The notes: a model not told the origin generated them from the letters alone. Counted from the stretch's first letter, positions 41,345-51,608 are shown. The stretch: 64,000 bases of DNA from Oscillospiraceae bacterium (GCA_022835495.1 BQOK01000001.1:868001-932000); one strand, 5' to 3'. Numbers and translations are program-made.

Positions 41345-43867
41345 TCAGTGGGCCTCCAGCCAGGTCTTGCCGGTGTTCACGTCGGCAGTGAGGGGCACGG
41401 CAAACTCCACCACATTCTGCATTTCCTCCTGCAAAATGCGGCACACGGCTTTTGCCTCGGCCTTTGGGGCTTCCACGATCAGCTCGTCGTGCACCTGCAG
41501 AATGAGCTTCGCTTCCAGCTTTTCGGCGCGCAGGCGCTGCCAGACCTTTACCATGGCCAGCTTGATCACATCCGCCGCGGTGCCCTGGATGGGGGTGTTC
41601 ATGGCCATGCGCTCGCCCAGGGCCCGCAGGTTGAAGTTTTTGCTGGCGAGCTCGGGCAGGGCGCGGCGGCGGCCGAACAGGGTGGTCACATAGCCCTGCT
41701 CGCGGCCCTGGGCGATGGTGCCGTCCATATACTGCTTGACCCCGGGGAAGGTGGCCAGATAGTTTTTGATGAAGGCGTCGGCCTCTTTTACGCTGACCCC
41801 AATGTCCTTGGAAAGGCTGAAGGCGCCGATGCCGTACACGATGCCGAAGTTCACCGCCTTGGCCGAGGAGCGCAGGGCGGGGGTGATCATTTCGGGGGGC
41901 ATGTCGTAAATTTTGGCCGCGGTGCTGCGGTGGATGTCCTGCCCGGTCAAAAAGGCCTCCTGCATGGTTTTGTCGCCCGAGATGTGGGCCAGGATGCGCA
42001 GCTCGATCTGGCTGTAGTCCGCGTCGGCCAGGACGCAGCCGGGCTTTGCCAGGAAAAACTGGCGCAGGCGGCTGCCCAGCTCGGTGCGGATGGGGATGTT
42101 CTGCAGATTGGGCTCGCTGGACGACAGCCGCCCGGTGCGGGCCTCGGTCTGGTTGAAGGTGGAGTGCATGCGCCCGTCCGGCCCGATGACCTTGAGCAGG
42201 CCCTCCACGTAGGTGCTGTTGAGCTTTTGGTAGGTGCGGTATTGCAGGATGTCCTCCACCGCCGGGCTGTAGGCCCGCAGGCTTTCGAGGGTTTCGGCGT
42301 CGGTGGAGTAGCCGCTCTTGGTCTTTTTGCGGGGCGGCAGGCCCATTTTTACAAACAGGGCCTCGCCCAGCTGCTTGGGGCTGTTCAGGTTGAACTCGTA
42401 GCCCACTTGTGCGTAAATGCGGGCAAGGCACTGCTCCAGCACGGCCTTGAGCTCTTCGCCGAAGGCCACGAGGCCCTCCCGGTCCACCAGCATGCCGGTA
42501 CGCTCCATATCCGCCAGCACCAGGGCCAGGGGGAGCTCAATGTCGTTTAAAAGGTGGGTCATGCCCTCGGCCGCGACCTTTTCGGCCAGGGCTTCGCACA
42601 GGGGCCCCAGCGCCCCGGCCTGGGGCAGAGCCTCGCAGGAAAAGGCGGGGGAGACCGCATACTCGGCTTCCAGCTGCTCCACGGTATACCCGGAGGCGGC
42701 GGGGTTGAGCAGATACGCCGCGAGCTTTGCGTCAAAACGGATGGCCTTGCCCACGCCCCCGGCCTCGAGGGCCAGGCGGTACAGGGGTTTTGCGTCGAAC
42801 ACATACAGCTCGGCCCCGCCCTCCAGCAGGTCGGGCAGGCGGGCGGCGGGCACGGGCCAGACGCTTTGCGCCTGCACGGCGTACCATTCGTCCCCTTGGC
42901 AGGCCAGGTACACCCGGCCCTCCACCAGCAGGGGCAGAGCCTCCGGCTGCACGGCGGCAAGGGGGGCGGCGTCCGCTTTTTTGGCGGGGGCGGGGGCCGC
43001 GGAAAGCCCCAGGCGGCCCACCAGAGAGTGAATTTCCAGCTCGGCCAGCAGGGCCGCGGCGGCGGCCGGGTCGCCCTGATTGCGCTTGTAGGAGCCGGGG
43101 GCGGTTTCCACGGGGGCCGCGCAGTCGATCTCGGCCAAGGTGCGGGACAGCTCGGCCTCGGCCTTGTGGGCTTCCAGCTTTGCCCGCACGCCGGGCTTGA
43201 TGGCCGGGTCGGTCAGGTGCTCGTACACGCCGGCCAGGCTGCCGAACTGCTGGATCAGAGCGAGGGCAGTCTTTTCGCCCACGCCCGCCACGCCGGGGAT
43301 ATTATCGGACGCGTCGCCCATGAGGCTTTTCACCTCGATGAGCTGCCGGGGGGCAACACCGTATTTTTCGGCGATGGCTTCGGTGTCCATGCGGACGGTC
43401 TCGCTGCGGCCCATGCGGGTGGCGGCCAACAGCACGGTGACCTGTTCGCTCACCAGCTGCAGGCTGTCCCGGTCGCCGGTGGCGATAAAGCACTCGTCGC
43501 CCCGCTTTGCCGCGGCGGCGGACAGGGTGCCCAGGATATCGTCGGCTTCATAGCCCTCTTTGGCGACCATGACAAAGCCCAGGTCGGCCAGAAGCTCTTT
43601 GAGCACGGGCATCTGCTGGGCCAGCTCTTCCGGCATGCCCTTGCGGGTGGCTTTGTAGCCGCTGTACATTTTATGGCGGAAGGTGGGGGCCTTCAGGTCA
43701 AAGGCGATGGCCACCTCGTCCGGCTCGGTTTCCTTGAGCAGATTCAGCAGGATGTTCATAAAGCCGTATATGGCGTTGGTGTAGCGCCCATCCTTGGTGG
43801 TGAGCAGCTTGATGCCGTAAAAGGCGCGGTTTACGATGCTGTTGCCGTCCAGTACCAGCAATTTCAT
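41345..43867 (-). CDS. polA: DNA polymerase I
   Basis: The 840-residue enzyme has a 5'-3' exonuclease domain (about residues 1-290; EGYEADDILGTL, TGDRDSLQL, KSLMGDASDNIPG). A middle domain has lost the DEDD proofreading residues, and the polymerase domain (about 440-840) carries motif A DADYSQIELR and motif C VHDELIVE. It should fill gaps and remove RNA primers but not proofread, as in many Firmicutes. The ATG at 43867 opens the polA-rimI-tsaD operon. Confidence 0.96.
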   Translation of the reverse strand: MKLLVLDGNSIVNRAFYGIKLLTTKDGRYTNAIYGFMNILLNLLKETEPDEVAIAFDLKAPTFRHKMYSGYKATRKGMPEELAQQMPVLKELLADLGFVMVAKEGYEADDILGTLSAAAAKRGDECFIATGDRDSLQLVSEQVTVLLAATRMGRSETVRMDTEAIAEKYGVAPRQLIEVKSLMGDASDNIPGVAGVGEKTALALIQQFGSLAGVYEHLTDPAIKPGVRAKLEAHKAEAELSRTLAEIDCAAPVETAPGSYKRNQGDPAAAAALLAELEIHSLVGRLGLSAAPAPAKKADAAPLAAVQPEALPLLVEGRVYLACQGDEWYAVQAQSVWPVPAARLPDLLEGGAELYVFDAKPLYRLALEAGGVGKAIRFDAKLAAYLLNPAASGYTVEQLEAEYAVSPAFSCEALPQAGALGPLCEALAEKVAAEGMTHLLNDIELPLALVLADMERTGMLVDREGLVAFGEELKAVLEQCLARIYAQVGYEFNLNSPKQLGEALFVKMGLPPRKKTKSGYSTDAETLESLRAYSPAVEDILQYRTYQKLNSTYVEGLLKVIGPDGRMHSTFNQTEARTGRLSSSEPNLQNIPIRTELGSRLRQFFLAKPGCVLADADYSQIELRILAHISGDKTMQEAFLTGQDIHRSTAAKIYDMPPEMITPALRSSAKAVNFGIVYGIGAFSLSKDIGVSVKEADAFIKNYLATFPGVKQYMDGTIAQGREQGYVTTLFGRRRALPELASKNFNLRALGERMAMNTPIQGTAADVIKLAMVKVWQRLRAEKLEAKLILQVHDELIVEAPKAEAKAVCRILQEEMQNVVEFAVPLTADVNTGKTWLEAH

Positions 43868-43977
43868 GGTGTGTTATCCTCCATCCGGGGTCATTCCAAA
43901 CTTTTAAAAGTATACCACAAACCGGCGGTTTATGATACAATAATAAGGTTCACAAATTCAGTTGGCAAGGAGACAAT

Positions 43978-44952
43978 ATGCAGATCGGCAGCATCCAGCT
44001 TGCGCCCGGCGCGGCGCTTGCGCCCATGGCGGGCTTTACCGACGCGGCCTGCCGCCGCATGGCCGCACGGCACGGCGCGGCGTACACCGTAAGCGAGATG
44101 GTGAGCGCGAAGGCGCTGACCTTCGGCGATAAAAAAAGCGCCCAGCTCATTGCAAACGGGGAGACCCTGGCCCCCTATGGGGTGCAGTTGTTCGGGGCCG
44201 AGCCCGAGACCATGGAGCGGGCGGCCGCCCTGATCGGGGGTTATGCCTTTGACTTTATTGATATCAATATGGGCTGCCCGGCGCCCAAGATCACGGCCGG
44301 CGGGGCGGGCAGCCGCCTTTTGCTGGAGCCGGAGCGGTGCGGCGCGATTGTGGCCGCCGTGGTGAAGGAGAGCGGCGGCCGGCCGGTGACCGTGAAAATG
44401 CGCACCGGCTGGGACGCGCAGCACATCACCGCGGCAGAGGCGGCAAAGGCCTGCGAGGCGGCGGGCGCCGCGGCCATTGCGGTGCACGGCCGCACCCGGG
44501 AGCAGATGTACACCCCCGGCACGGTGGACCCCGCAGCCATTGCCGCGGTGAAGGCTGCGGTAAAGGTGCCGGTGGTGGCGAACGGGGATATTGAGAGCGC
44601 GCAGGACGCGCTGGACCTGCTGGCAGCCACCGGCTGCGACGGGGTGATGGTGGGCCGGGCCGCCCTGGGCGACCCATGGCTGTTCGGCGAGATCCGGGCG
44701 GCGCTGGCCGGCCAGCCCCTGCCGCCCCGCCCCACCCTGCGCCAGAAGATGGAGGCGCTGCGCACACAAATTTATGAGATGTGCGAGGAAAAAGGGGAGT
44801 GGACGGCCATGCCCCAGGCCCGCAGCCAGGCGCTTTATTATATGAAGGGCCTGAAGGGGGCAGCGGCGCTGCGCCGTGCCTGCTGCGAATTGCAGCACTT
44901 TGAGGACGTGGACCGGCTGATCGAAAAGGTATACGCGGCGGGCAACCGGTGA
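43978..44952 (+). CDS. dus: tRNA-dihydrouridine synthase
   Basis: The 324-residue FMN enzyme has LAPMAGFTDAACRRM at the start, DINMGCPAPKITAGGAGS with the catalytic Cys, VTVKMRTGW, AVHGRTREQMY and the phosphate-binding ANGDIES and GVMVGRAALGDPW segments. It reduces uridines in tRNA D-loops. AAGGAGACA precedes the ATG. It is divergent from polA and convergent with the HD-domain gene. Confidence 0.95.
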   Translation: MQIGSIQLAPGAALAPMAGFTDAACRRMAARHGAAYTVSEMVSAKALTFGDKKSAQLIANGETLAPYGVQLFGAEPETMERAAALIGGYAFDFIDINMGCPAPKITAGGAGSRLLLEPERCGAIVAAVVKESGGRPVTVKMRTGWDAQHITAAEAAKACEAAGAAAIAVHGRTREQMYTPGTVDPAAIAAVKAAVKVPVVANGDIESAQDALDLLAATGCDGVMVGRAALGDPWLFGEIRAALAGQPLPPRPTLRQKMEALRTQIYEMCEEKGEWTAMPQARSQALYYMKGLKGAAALRRACCELQHFEDVDRLIEKVYAAGNR

Positions 44953-45001
44953 AACGCACGTTTGGCCGGGCGCCGCGGGGAAAGGGCCGCCGGGAGGGCG
45001 G

Positions 45002-45598
45002 CTAGCCTTCGCCGCGGGTGAGCTCGTCCAGGTTTTGGCTGTAGCAGGGCAGCATGCGCTCGAGAAAATAATCGGCCTCGGGGCAGTGCATGGCGGCCAG
45101 GGCGCCCTTTTGCTGTTCCAGCGCGGCGGCGAACTCCCGGTTGCCGGCCTGCACCTCCTCGATGCACTTGATGAGGGCGGAGAGCCGGTCGGCGGCTTTT
45201 AAAAGGCGGGACTCGGCCTCGGTGAGGGTGCGGCCGGTCACATAGCCGGCCATGGGCTGGCGCAGGGCGGGCGGCAGAAGGCCCAGCATGGCCACCGCGC
45301 TCTCGGTCTCCAAAGCCTTGTAGGCGGTGTGGATGCGCTCGTTTTTGTATTTTACCGGGGTGGGCATGTCGCCGGTGAGGATCTCGGGCGCGTCGTGATA
45401 CAGCGCGGCCACGGCCACGGTCTCGGGGCGCACCGGGGTGCCGGTGACCTGCTGCGCGATCAGGCACAGGGTGTGGGCCAGAATGGCCGTTTCGGCGGTG
45501 TGCTCGCTGAGGGTCTCGGGGCGGGCGGCGTGCATCAGGCTCCAGCGGCGGATGTATTTCATGCGGCTGACCAGCGCGTTGAAGGGATAGGTCTTCAT
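45002..45598 (-). CDS. HD-domain 5'-deoxynucleotidase (YfbR-like)
   Basis: The 198-residue protein has HD-domain metal ligands in LSEHTAETAILAH and LYHDAPEILTGDMPTPVKY, followed by a conserved ADRLSALIKC segment. This is the pattern of YfbR-type deoxyribonucleoside 5'-monophosphatases. GGAGGT lies upstream of the ATG at 45598. Function is assigned by family; substrate range is not known. Confidence 0.88.
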   Translation of the reverse strand: MKTYPFNALVSRMKYIRRWSLMHAARPETLSEHTAETAILAHTLCLIAQQVTGTPVRPETVAVAALYHDAPEILTGDMPTPVKYKNERIHTAYKALETESAVAMLGLLPPALRQPMAGYVTGRTLTEAESRLLKAADRLSALIKCIEEVQAGNREFAAALEQQKGALAAMHCPEADYFLERMLPCYSQNLDELTRGEG

Positions 45599-45801
45599 GG
45601 GAAAGGTACCTCCTTGCAGGGGTTGGGAACAATTACCACAAACCCAACACATTTTTTGGCTATCCTTATGATAGCATATTTGCGGGCCGTTAAGCAGGGC
45701 TTTTGAATTTTGCGGATTTTTTTGCCCTGCCGGCGATAAAACGGCCTGCCGGTTCGTTTTAAATAGGAACAGAGTTTTTGCGAAAGGCGGAAAAGCGCAC
45801 C

Positions 45802-48135
45802 ATGCAGCCACTGAACAGACCGCAGAACAAATACTGGTTGGCCTTTGGGCTTTGCGCCCTGGGGGCGGCAATGGTGTTTTTGCCGTTCTATATCGTGGAT
45901 GGAGGGATCTTTCTTTACGCGGGCGATTTCAACAGCCAGCAGATCCCGTTTTATTACTACGCCAATGAATTTGTGAAAAGCGGCGGGGGCTCGTTCAGCT
46001 GGGCCACCGACCTGGGAAGCGGCTTTATCAACAGCTATTCCTTTTATCTGGTGGGCAGCCCGTTCTGGTGGCTGAGCCTTTTGTTCCCGGCGGCCTGGCT
46101 GCCGTTTTTAATGGCCCCGCTGCTGGTGCTGAAATTTGCCGTGGCGGGGGGCGGCGCTTACCTGTGGCTGCGCCGCTATACAAAGGATCCCAACATGGCG
46201 GTGCTGGGCGCCTGCCTTTACGCCTTTTCCGGGTTTACCGTGTACAACGTGTTCTTCAACCACTTTGTGGACGTGGTGGCGCTGTTCCCATATCTGCTGT
46301 GGGCGCTGGACGAGGCCGTGCACGAAAAGCGCCGGGGCCCCTTTGCGCTGCTGGTGGCGCTGAACCTGCTGAACAACTACTTCTTTTTTGCCGGGCAGAT
46401 CGTGTTCCTGCTGATCTATTTTATCTGCATGACCGCAAGCGGCACCTACAGGTTCAAAGGGCGGGACTTTGCGGCCCTTGCTTTTGAGAGTGCGGTGGGC
46501 TGCGGCATGGGGTGCGTGCTGGCCTGGCCGGCGCTGCTGAGCCTTGCCCAAAACCCGCGCACGGTGGATCTTTCCAGCGGGTTTGGGTTTTTGCTGTACG
46601 GCAAGACCCAGCAATATGCGGCCATTGTGTACAGCCTGTTCTTCCCGCCGGACAGCCCCTACATGCCGGTGATCTTTAACGAAGGGGTCATCAAGTGGAC
46701 CAGCATGACCGCCTACCTGCCGCTGCTGGGCATGGCGGGGGTGATCGCCTACTGCCGCTGCAAAAACGGCACCGCCTTCAAGCGCATTTTGTGCACCTGC
46801 CTGGTGATGGCGTTCGTGCCGGTGCTGAACTCGAGCTTTTACGCGCTGAATTCCAGCTTTTACGCCCGGTGGTATTACATGCCGGTGCTGGTGATGTGCG
46901 CCGCCACGGTGCACGCCCTGGAGGACGGGAGCGTGGACATCCAAAAGGGCATCCGGCCCACCCTGGCGGTGCTTTTTGCGTTCTGCGCCTTTGCCCTTGT
47001 GCCCGTGAAGGACGAGGAGACGGGCTGGGGCATCGGGGTGATTGAATACCCGGAAAAGTTCTGGCTGAATTTGGGCCTTGCGCTGCTGGGGCTTGCGATC
47101 TTCTGGCTTTTGTGGCTGCAGTGCAGGCGCAGGCCGGCGTTGGCAAGGCGGCTGACCGCCGCGGTGCTGGCATTCGGCTGCCTGTACAGCATCACCCATA
47201 TCGCCATCGGCAAGTTTGCCCAGTGGGACAACGACAAAAACTGGCGCGCCCAGCAGTATCAGGACGCCCGCGCCCTGGCGGAAAAGCTGCCCGCAGGGGC
47301 GTACCGGGTGGACGATTACGAGTGCTACGACAACGTGGGGCTGTGGATGGGCAAAAGCTGCCTGCAATTTTTCAATTCTACGGTGGCGCCCTCGATCCTG
47401 GAATTTTACCCCCAGGTGGACGTGAAACGGGACGTGCGCAGCGAGCCCAGCCTGGATCAGTATGCCCTGCGGGGGCTTTTGGGAGTCCGGTACACCGTGT
47501 GCCCGGTGAACAAGGTCCTGGAGTTTGAAGAAAAGGCGGGCGAGGGCTGGGTGCGGTGGGGCACCGAGGGCCAGCTGGCGGTGTATGAGAACCAGAACGC
47601 CCTGCCCATGGCCTATGCCTACGACAGCTATGTGACCCAGGAGGAGTTTGAGGCGGTGGGCAAGAGCCAGCGCGCGAACCTGCTGCTGCGGGCGCTGGTG
47701 CTGGACGAGGAACAGCTCGCCGCGTATGGGGGCCGGGTGGAACACCTGCCCGAAGAGGAGCGCACCGCGCTGACCCGGGAGAACTACAACCGGGACCTGG
47801 AGGCGCGGCGGGGAATGGCCGCCAGCGACGTGCAGCTGGACAGCCGCGGCCTGACCGCCCGCATCACCCTGGAAGAGGAAAAGCTGGTGTTCTTTGCCGT
47901 GCCCTGGGACGAGGGCTTTTCCGCCGTGGTGAATGGGCAAAAAGCGCCGGTGCTGAAGGTGAGCGGCGGCCTGATGGCGGTTCCCGCACCAGCGGGAGAA
48001 AATATCATCCGGCTGGAATACCACACCGCGGGCCTGGGGACCAGCCTGACAGTGGCGGTGTGCAGCCTGGCGGCATGGCTGGCCTATATGGCGCTGCAAA
48101 TCCATTCCAAACGCAAGAAGCAACAAAAAGCGTAA
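45802..48135 (+). CDS. YfhO-family membrane protein
   Basis: The 777-residue protein has about twelve membrane segments in its first 480 residues, then a large extracytoplasmic domain and a final helix before a basic tail. Early motifs FLPFYIVDGGIFLYAGDFNSQ and ATDLGSGFINSYSFYLVGSPF are typical of YfhO, a GT-C-like group linked to glycosylation of lipoteichoic acid or surface polymers. GAAAGGCGGA precedes the ATG. The tex gene begins 18 bp downstream. Confidence 0.92.
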   Translation: MQPLNRPQNKYWLAFGLCALGAAMVFLPFYIVDGGIFLYAGDFNSQQIPFYYYANEFVKSGGGSFSWATDLGSGFINSYSFYLVGSPFWWLSLLFPAAWLPFLMAPLLVLKFAVAGGGAYLWLRRYTKDPNMAVLGACLYAFSGFTVYNVFFNHFVDVVALFPYLLWALDEAVHEKRRGPFALLVALNLLNNYFFFAGQIVFLLIYFICMTASGTYRFKGRDFAALAFESAVGCGMGCVLAWPALLSLAQNPRTVDLSSGFGFLLYGKTQQYAAIVYSLFFPPDSPYMPVIFNEGVIKWTSMTAYLPLLGMAGVIAYCRCKNGTAFKRILCTCLVMAFVPVLNSSFYALNSSFYARWYYMPVLVMCAATVHALEDGSVDIQKGIRPTLAVLFAFCAFALVPVKDEETGWGIGVIEYPEKFWLNLGLALLGLAIFWLLWLQCRRRPALARRLTAAVLAFGCLYSITHIAIGKFAQWDNDKNWRAQQYQDARALAEKLPAGAYRVDDYECYDNVGLWMGKSCLQFFNSTVAPSILEFYPQVDVKRDVRSEPSLDQYALRGLLGVRYTVCPVNKVLEFEEKAGEGWVRWGTEGQLAVYENQNALPMAYAYDSYVTQEEFEAVGKSQRANLLLRALVLDEEQLAAYGGRVEHLPEEERTALTRENYNRDLEARRGMAASDVQLDSRGLTARITLEEEKLVFFAVPWDEGFSAVVNGQKAPVLKVSGGLMAVPAPAGENIIRLEYHTAGLGTSLTVAVCSLAAWLAYMALQIHSKRKKQQKA

Positions 48136-48153
48136 TAAGGAGTTTTATCACCC

Positions 48154-50301
48154 ATGGAGTATGCAAAAATTCTTTCCACCGAACTGAACGTGCCCGAACA
48201 GTATGCGGCGGCGGCCATCGCGCTGATCGACGAGGGCAACACCATTCCCTTTATCGCCCGCTACCGCAAGGAAGCGACCAACGCCATGGACGACCAGGTG
48301 CTGCGCACCCTGGCCGAGCGGCTGGACTACCTGCGGGGGCTGGAAAAGCGCAAGGGCGAGGTGGCGGCGGTTATCACCGAGCAGGGCGCCATGACCGAAG
48401 AGCTGGAAAGGGCGCTGGCGGCGGCCAAAACCCTGGCCGAGGTGGAGGACCTTTACCGCCCCTACAAGCCCAAGCGCAAGACCCGGGCCAGCGTGGCCAA
48501 GGCCCGGGGGCTGGAGCCCTTGGCCCAGGCGCTGCGGGCCCAGGACGCCCGGCTGGACGTGCAGGCGGAGGCCGAAAAGTACATAACCGAGGAAGTGCCG
48601 GACGCCGAGACCGCCCTGGCGGGCGCGCGGGATATCCTGGCCGAGCAGGTGAGCGACGACGCGGCCCTGCGGGCCGAGCTGCGCAAGTTCTACCGGGCCT
48701 TCGGCCTGGTGAAGAGCAAGGCCGCCAAGGAGGAGGACAGCGTTTACGCCCAGTACTATGACTTTTTGGAACCGGTGAACCGCATTGCCGGGCACCGGGT
48801 GCTGGCCCTGGACCGGGGCGAACGGGAAGAATTTTTAAAGGTGAGCGTGGAGGTGGACCCCGAGCGCGCCTGCGGCATCGCCCGGCGGATGTTTGTGAAG
48901 AAAAGCGGGGGCGCCAGCGCCGCGCAGGTGGACGAGGCCGTGCAGGACGCGTATGCCCGCCTTGTGCAGCCCAGCCTGGAGCGGGAGGTGCGCGCGGCCC
49001 TGACCGAGCAGGCCGCCGAGGGGGCGATCCAGGTATTCGGTGAGAACCTGCGGCAGCTGCTGCTGGCCCCGCCCATCAAGGGTAAGGTGGCCATGGCGCT
49101 GGATCCCGGTTACCGCATGGGCTGCAAGGTGGCGGTGGTGGACCCCACCGGCAAGGTGCTGGACACGGCGGTGGTTTACCCGGTGCCGGAATTCAAGCGG
49201 GTGGAGCAGGCCAAGAGTACCATCAAGGCGCTGATTAAACAGCACGGGGTGGAGATCATTGCCATCGGCAACGGCACCGCCGGGCGCGAGACCGAGATCT
49301 TTGCGGCCGAGGTGATCCGCGAATTGGGCGGCGGAGTGCAGTATATGGTGGTAAGCGAGGCGGGCGCGAGCGTGTATTCCGCCAGCAAGCTGGCCGCCGA
49401 GGAGTTTCCACAGTACGACGTGAACCTGCGCAGCGCGGTGAGCATTGCCCGCCGGCTGCAGGACCCGCTGGCCGAGCTGGTGAAGATCGACCCCAAGGCC
49501 GTGGGGGTGGGCCAATACCAGCACGACATGCCCCAAAAGCGCCTGGCCGACACGCTGGACGGCGTGGTGGAGGACTGCGTGAACACGGTGGGCGTGGATC
49601 TGAACACCGCCAGCGCGCCGCTGCTGGCCCGGGTGGCGGGGCTTTCGGCCTCCACGGCCAAAAACGTGGTGGCCTGGCGGGAGGAGAACGGGGCCTTTGC
49701 CAGCCGCACCCAGCTGAAAAAGGTGAAGGGCCTGGGGCCCAAGGCCTTTGAGCAGTGCGCGGGCTTTTTGCGGCTGCCGGGCGCGAAGAACGCGCTGGAC
49801 GGCACCGCCGTGCACCCCGAGAGTTACCCGGCGGCGGAAAAGCTGCTGGAGCTCTGCGGCTTTGCGGCAAAGGACATTGGCACCGACGCCATTGCCGCGC
49901 TGCCGCAAAAGGCAAAGGAGATGGGCTTTGCGCGGCTGTGCGCCGAGACCGGAGCGGGTGAACCCACCCTGAAGGACATCATTGCCGAGCTGCTGCGCCC
50001 CGGGCGGGATATGCGCGACGAGCTGCCCCCGCCGCTGCTGCGCACCGACGTGATGGGTATGGAGGACCTGAAGCCCGGCATGGAGCTGACGGGTACGGTG
50101 CGCAACGTGATCGACTTCGGCGCGTTTGTGGACATCGGCGTGCACCAGGACGGGCTGGTGCACGTGAGCCAGCTTTCGGACCGGTTCATCAAGCACCCCA
50201 GCCAGGCCGTGAAGGTGGGGGACGTGGTGAAGGTAAAGGTGCTGGACGTGGACCTGAAGAAAAAGCGCATCGCCCTGACCATGAAGGGGCTGAACCAATA
50301 A
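48154..50301 (+). CDS. tex: Tex-family RNA-binding transcription accessory protein
   Basis: The 715-residue protein has the Tex N-terminal domain, the IPFIARYRKEATNAMDDQ segment, a YqgF/RNase H-like domain (AMALDPGYRMGCKVAVVD, about residue 318), a helix-hairpin-helix region (DLNTASAPLLARVAGLS) and a C-terminal S1 domain (GTVRNVIDFGAFVDIGVHQDGLVHVSQL). It is a nucleic-acid-binding protein affecting transcription and RNA stability. AAGGAG precedes the start. It ends in a strong terminator. Confidence 0.96.
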   Translation: MEYAKILSTELNVPEQYAAAAIALIDEGNTIPFIARYRKEATNAMDDQVLRTLAERLDYLRGLEKRKGEVAAVITEQGAMTEELERALAAAKTLAEVEDLYRPYKPKRKTRASVAKARGLEPLAQALRAQDARLDVQAEAEKYITEEVPDAETALAGARDILAEQVSDDAALRAELRKFYRAFGLVKSKAAKEEDSVYAQYYDFLEPVNRIAGHRVLALDRGEREEFLKVSVEVDPERACGIARRMFVKKSGGASAAQVDEAVQDAYARLVQPSLEREVRAALTEQAAEGAIQVFGENLRQLLLAPPIKGKVAMALDPGYRMGCKVAVVDPTGKVLDTAVVYPVPEFKRVEQAKSTIKALIKQHGVEIIAIGNGTAGRETEIFAAEVIRELGGGVQYMVVSEAGASVYSASKLAAEEFPQYDVNLRSAVSIARRLQDPLAELVKIDPKAVGVGQYQHDMPQKRLADTLDGVVEDCVNTVGVDLNTASAPLLARVAGLSASTAKNVVAWREENGAFASRTQLKKVKGLGPKAFEQCAGFLRLPGAKNALDGTAVHPESYPAAEKLLELCGFAAKDIGTDAIAALPQKAKEMGFARLCAETGAGEPTLKDIIAELLRPGRDMRDELPPPLLRTDVMGMEDLKPGMELTGTVRNVIDFGAFVDIGVHQDGLVHVSQLSDRFIKHPSQAVKVGDVVKVKVLDVDLKKKRIALTMKGLNQ

Positions 50302-50311
50302 ACAAAAGAGC

Positions 50312-50355
50312 ACCGGCCCGGAACGCTGTGAATGCGTTCCGGGCCGGTACTTTTT
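50312..50355 (+). terminator. Terminator of tex
   Basis: The 15 bp stem ACCGGCCCGGAACGC with a seven-base loop is followed by five T. Confidence 0.9.
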
Positions 50356-50556
50356 ATGGAGTCAGCGGCGGTTAAGGGGGGGGGCTGTGCACAGCGCACG
50401 GATCGTTTTGCCAGCGGCTTGCATGAGCTCCCCCTCTTTTTTAAAAGGCTCTTTTATGTTTGACTTTATACTAAAACGGATCGCGCGGCAGGTCGCGCAA
50501 AGAAACTTTGCGCCGAAAAACCGCGTGGAAAACCAGGCCAAATTATGGAAATAAAG

Positions 50557-50584
50557 TTGAAAGGAAAAAAGAACCAAATACAAT
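50557..50584 (+). promoter_or_regulatory. Promoter of the tyrosine recombinase gene
   Basis: TTGAAA and TACAAT are 16 bp apart. The remaining intergenic sequence from 50356 shows a nine-G run (50377-50385 region) next to a GCTGTGCACAGC palindrome and nothing else recognisable. Confidence 0.6.
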
Positions 50585-50638
50585 AGAAGGAAGGTTTAAA
50601 GCAATGTAAAGCAAATCAAAAGAAAAGGAGTGGCATCC

Positions 50639-51463
50639 ATGGAACAGACACTGGAAGAGTATATGGAGCATCTGCGCGGGCAGGAGCGGAGCAGGGCAAC
50701 GATCGCAAAATACCGGCACGATGTGGGGATGTTTTTGAACTGGCAGGGCGGGGAAGCAGCGGTCACAAAAGAGCGGGTGATCGCCTATAAGCAGTGGCTG
50801 GTGCAGCGGTACGCGCCGGCAAGCGTGAACAGTATGCTGGCGGCCCTGAACGGATTTTTGCAGTTTTCGGGCTTGGAAGGGTGCCGGGTAAAGGCGCTGA
50901 AGATCCAGCGGCCGCTGTTCCGCCCCACGGAACGGGAGCTGAGCCGGGCGGAATATCTGCGGCTGCTGGATGCGGCAAAAGAAAAAAGCACCGCCCTTTG
51001 GCTGGTGCTTCAAACCCTGTGCGGCGCGGGGCTGCGGGTGAGCGAGCTGCGCTTTGTGACGGCGGAGTGCATGCGCACCGGCCGGGTGCAGATCGCCTGC
51101 AAGGGCAAGCGCCGCGTGGCGCTTTTGCCCAAAGCGCTGTGCCGCAAATTACAGCGGTACGCCCAGGCCAAGCGGCGGTACACCGGCCCGCTGTTTGTTA
51201 CGGCGGGCGGCGCGCCGCTGGACCGCAGCCACATCTGGGCCGCTATGAAGCGGCTGTGCAGCCGGGCCCGGGTGGCCCCTGAAAAGGTGTTCCCTCACAA
51301 CCTGCGCCACCTGTTTGCCCGCACGTATTACAATTCCTCCAAGGATCTGCTGCGCCTGGCGGACCTGCTGGGACACAGCAGCATCGACACGACGCGCATT
51401 TATACCCTGTCGGATGGGAAACGGGAATTCCGGCAGATCGAACGGCTGTGTTTGGTGCAGTAG
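50639..51463 (+). CDS. XerC/D-like tyrosine recombinase, probable inverton recombinase
   Basis: The 274-residue protein has an N-terminal SAM-like core-binding domain (about residues 1-90) and a catalytic domain with Arg in CGAGLRVSELR, Lys in CKGKRR, the HNLRHLFA His/Arg pair, a second His in LLGHSSIDTTRIY and the Tyr nucleophile in that segment. AAAAGGAG precedes ATG at 50639. It ends 30 bp before the left repeat of an invertible segment whose sites have the arm-spacer-arm layout used by tyrosine recombinases. No element ends or partner genes suggest a phage or transposon, so a local DNA switch is the best explanation. Confidence 0.9.
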   Translation: MEQTLEEYMEHLRGQERSRATIAKYRHDVGMFLNWQGGEAAVTKERVIAYKQWLVQRYAPASVNSMLAALNGFLQFSGLEGCRVKALKIQRPLFRPTERELSRAEYLRLLDAAKEKSTALWLVLQTLCGAGLRVSELRFVTAECMRTGRVQIACKGKRRVALLPKALCRKLQRYAQAKRRYTGPLFVTAGGAPLDRSHIWAAMKRLCSRARVAPEKVFPHNLRHLFARTYYNSSKDLLRLADLLGHSSIDTTRIYTLSDGKREFRQIERLCLVQ

Positions 51464-51493
51464 AAAATGGCAGGGAAGATTGTCGAAATATGT

Positions 51494-51519
51494 CACATAA
51501 TTACTGTTATGTGGCTTTG
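51494..51519 (+). repeat. Left inverted repeat of the invertible segment
   Basis: A 26 bp repeat identical to the reverse complement of 51718-51743. Inside it CACATAA and TTATGTG flank the six-base spacer TTACTG, a typical tyrosine-recombinase crossover site. Confidence 0.92.
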
Positions 51520-51539
51520 AACGATCTATAAGTACATTT

Positions 51540-51551
51540 ATTATAGCATAA
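51540..51551 (-). promoter_or_regulatory. Outward promoter of the invertible segment
   Basis: On the minus strand TATAAT (51545-51540) is preceded by TGC, giving an extended -10. No good -35 box is seen, which the extended -10 could compensate. Confidence 0.65.
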
Positions 51552-51608
51552 AACACGAAAAACTCTACCCTTTGTGTTTTAATTAGCATGATTTAACAAG
51601 AAAACAGC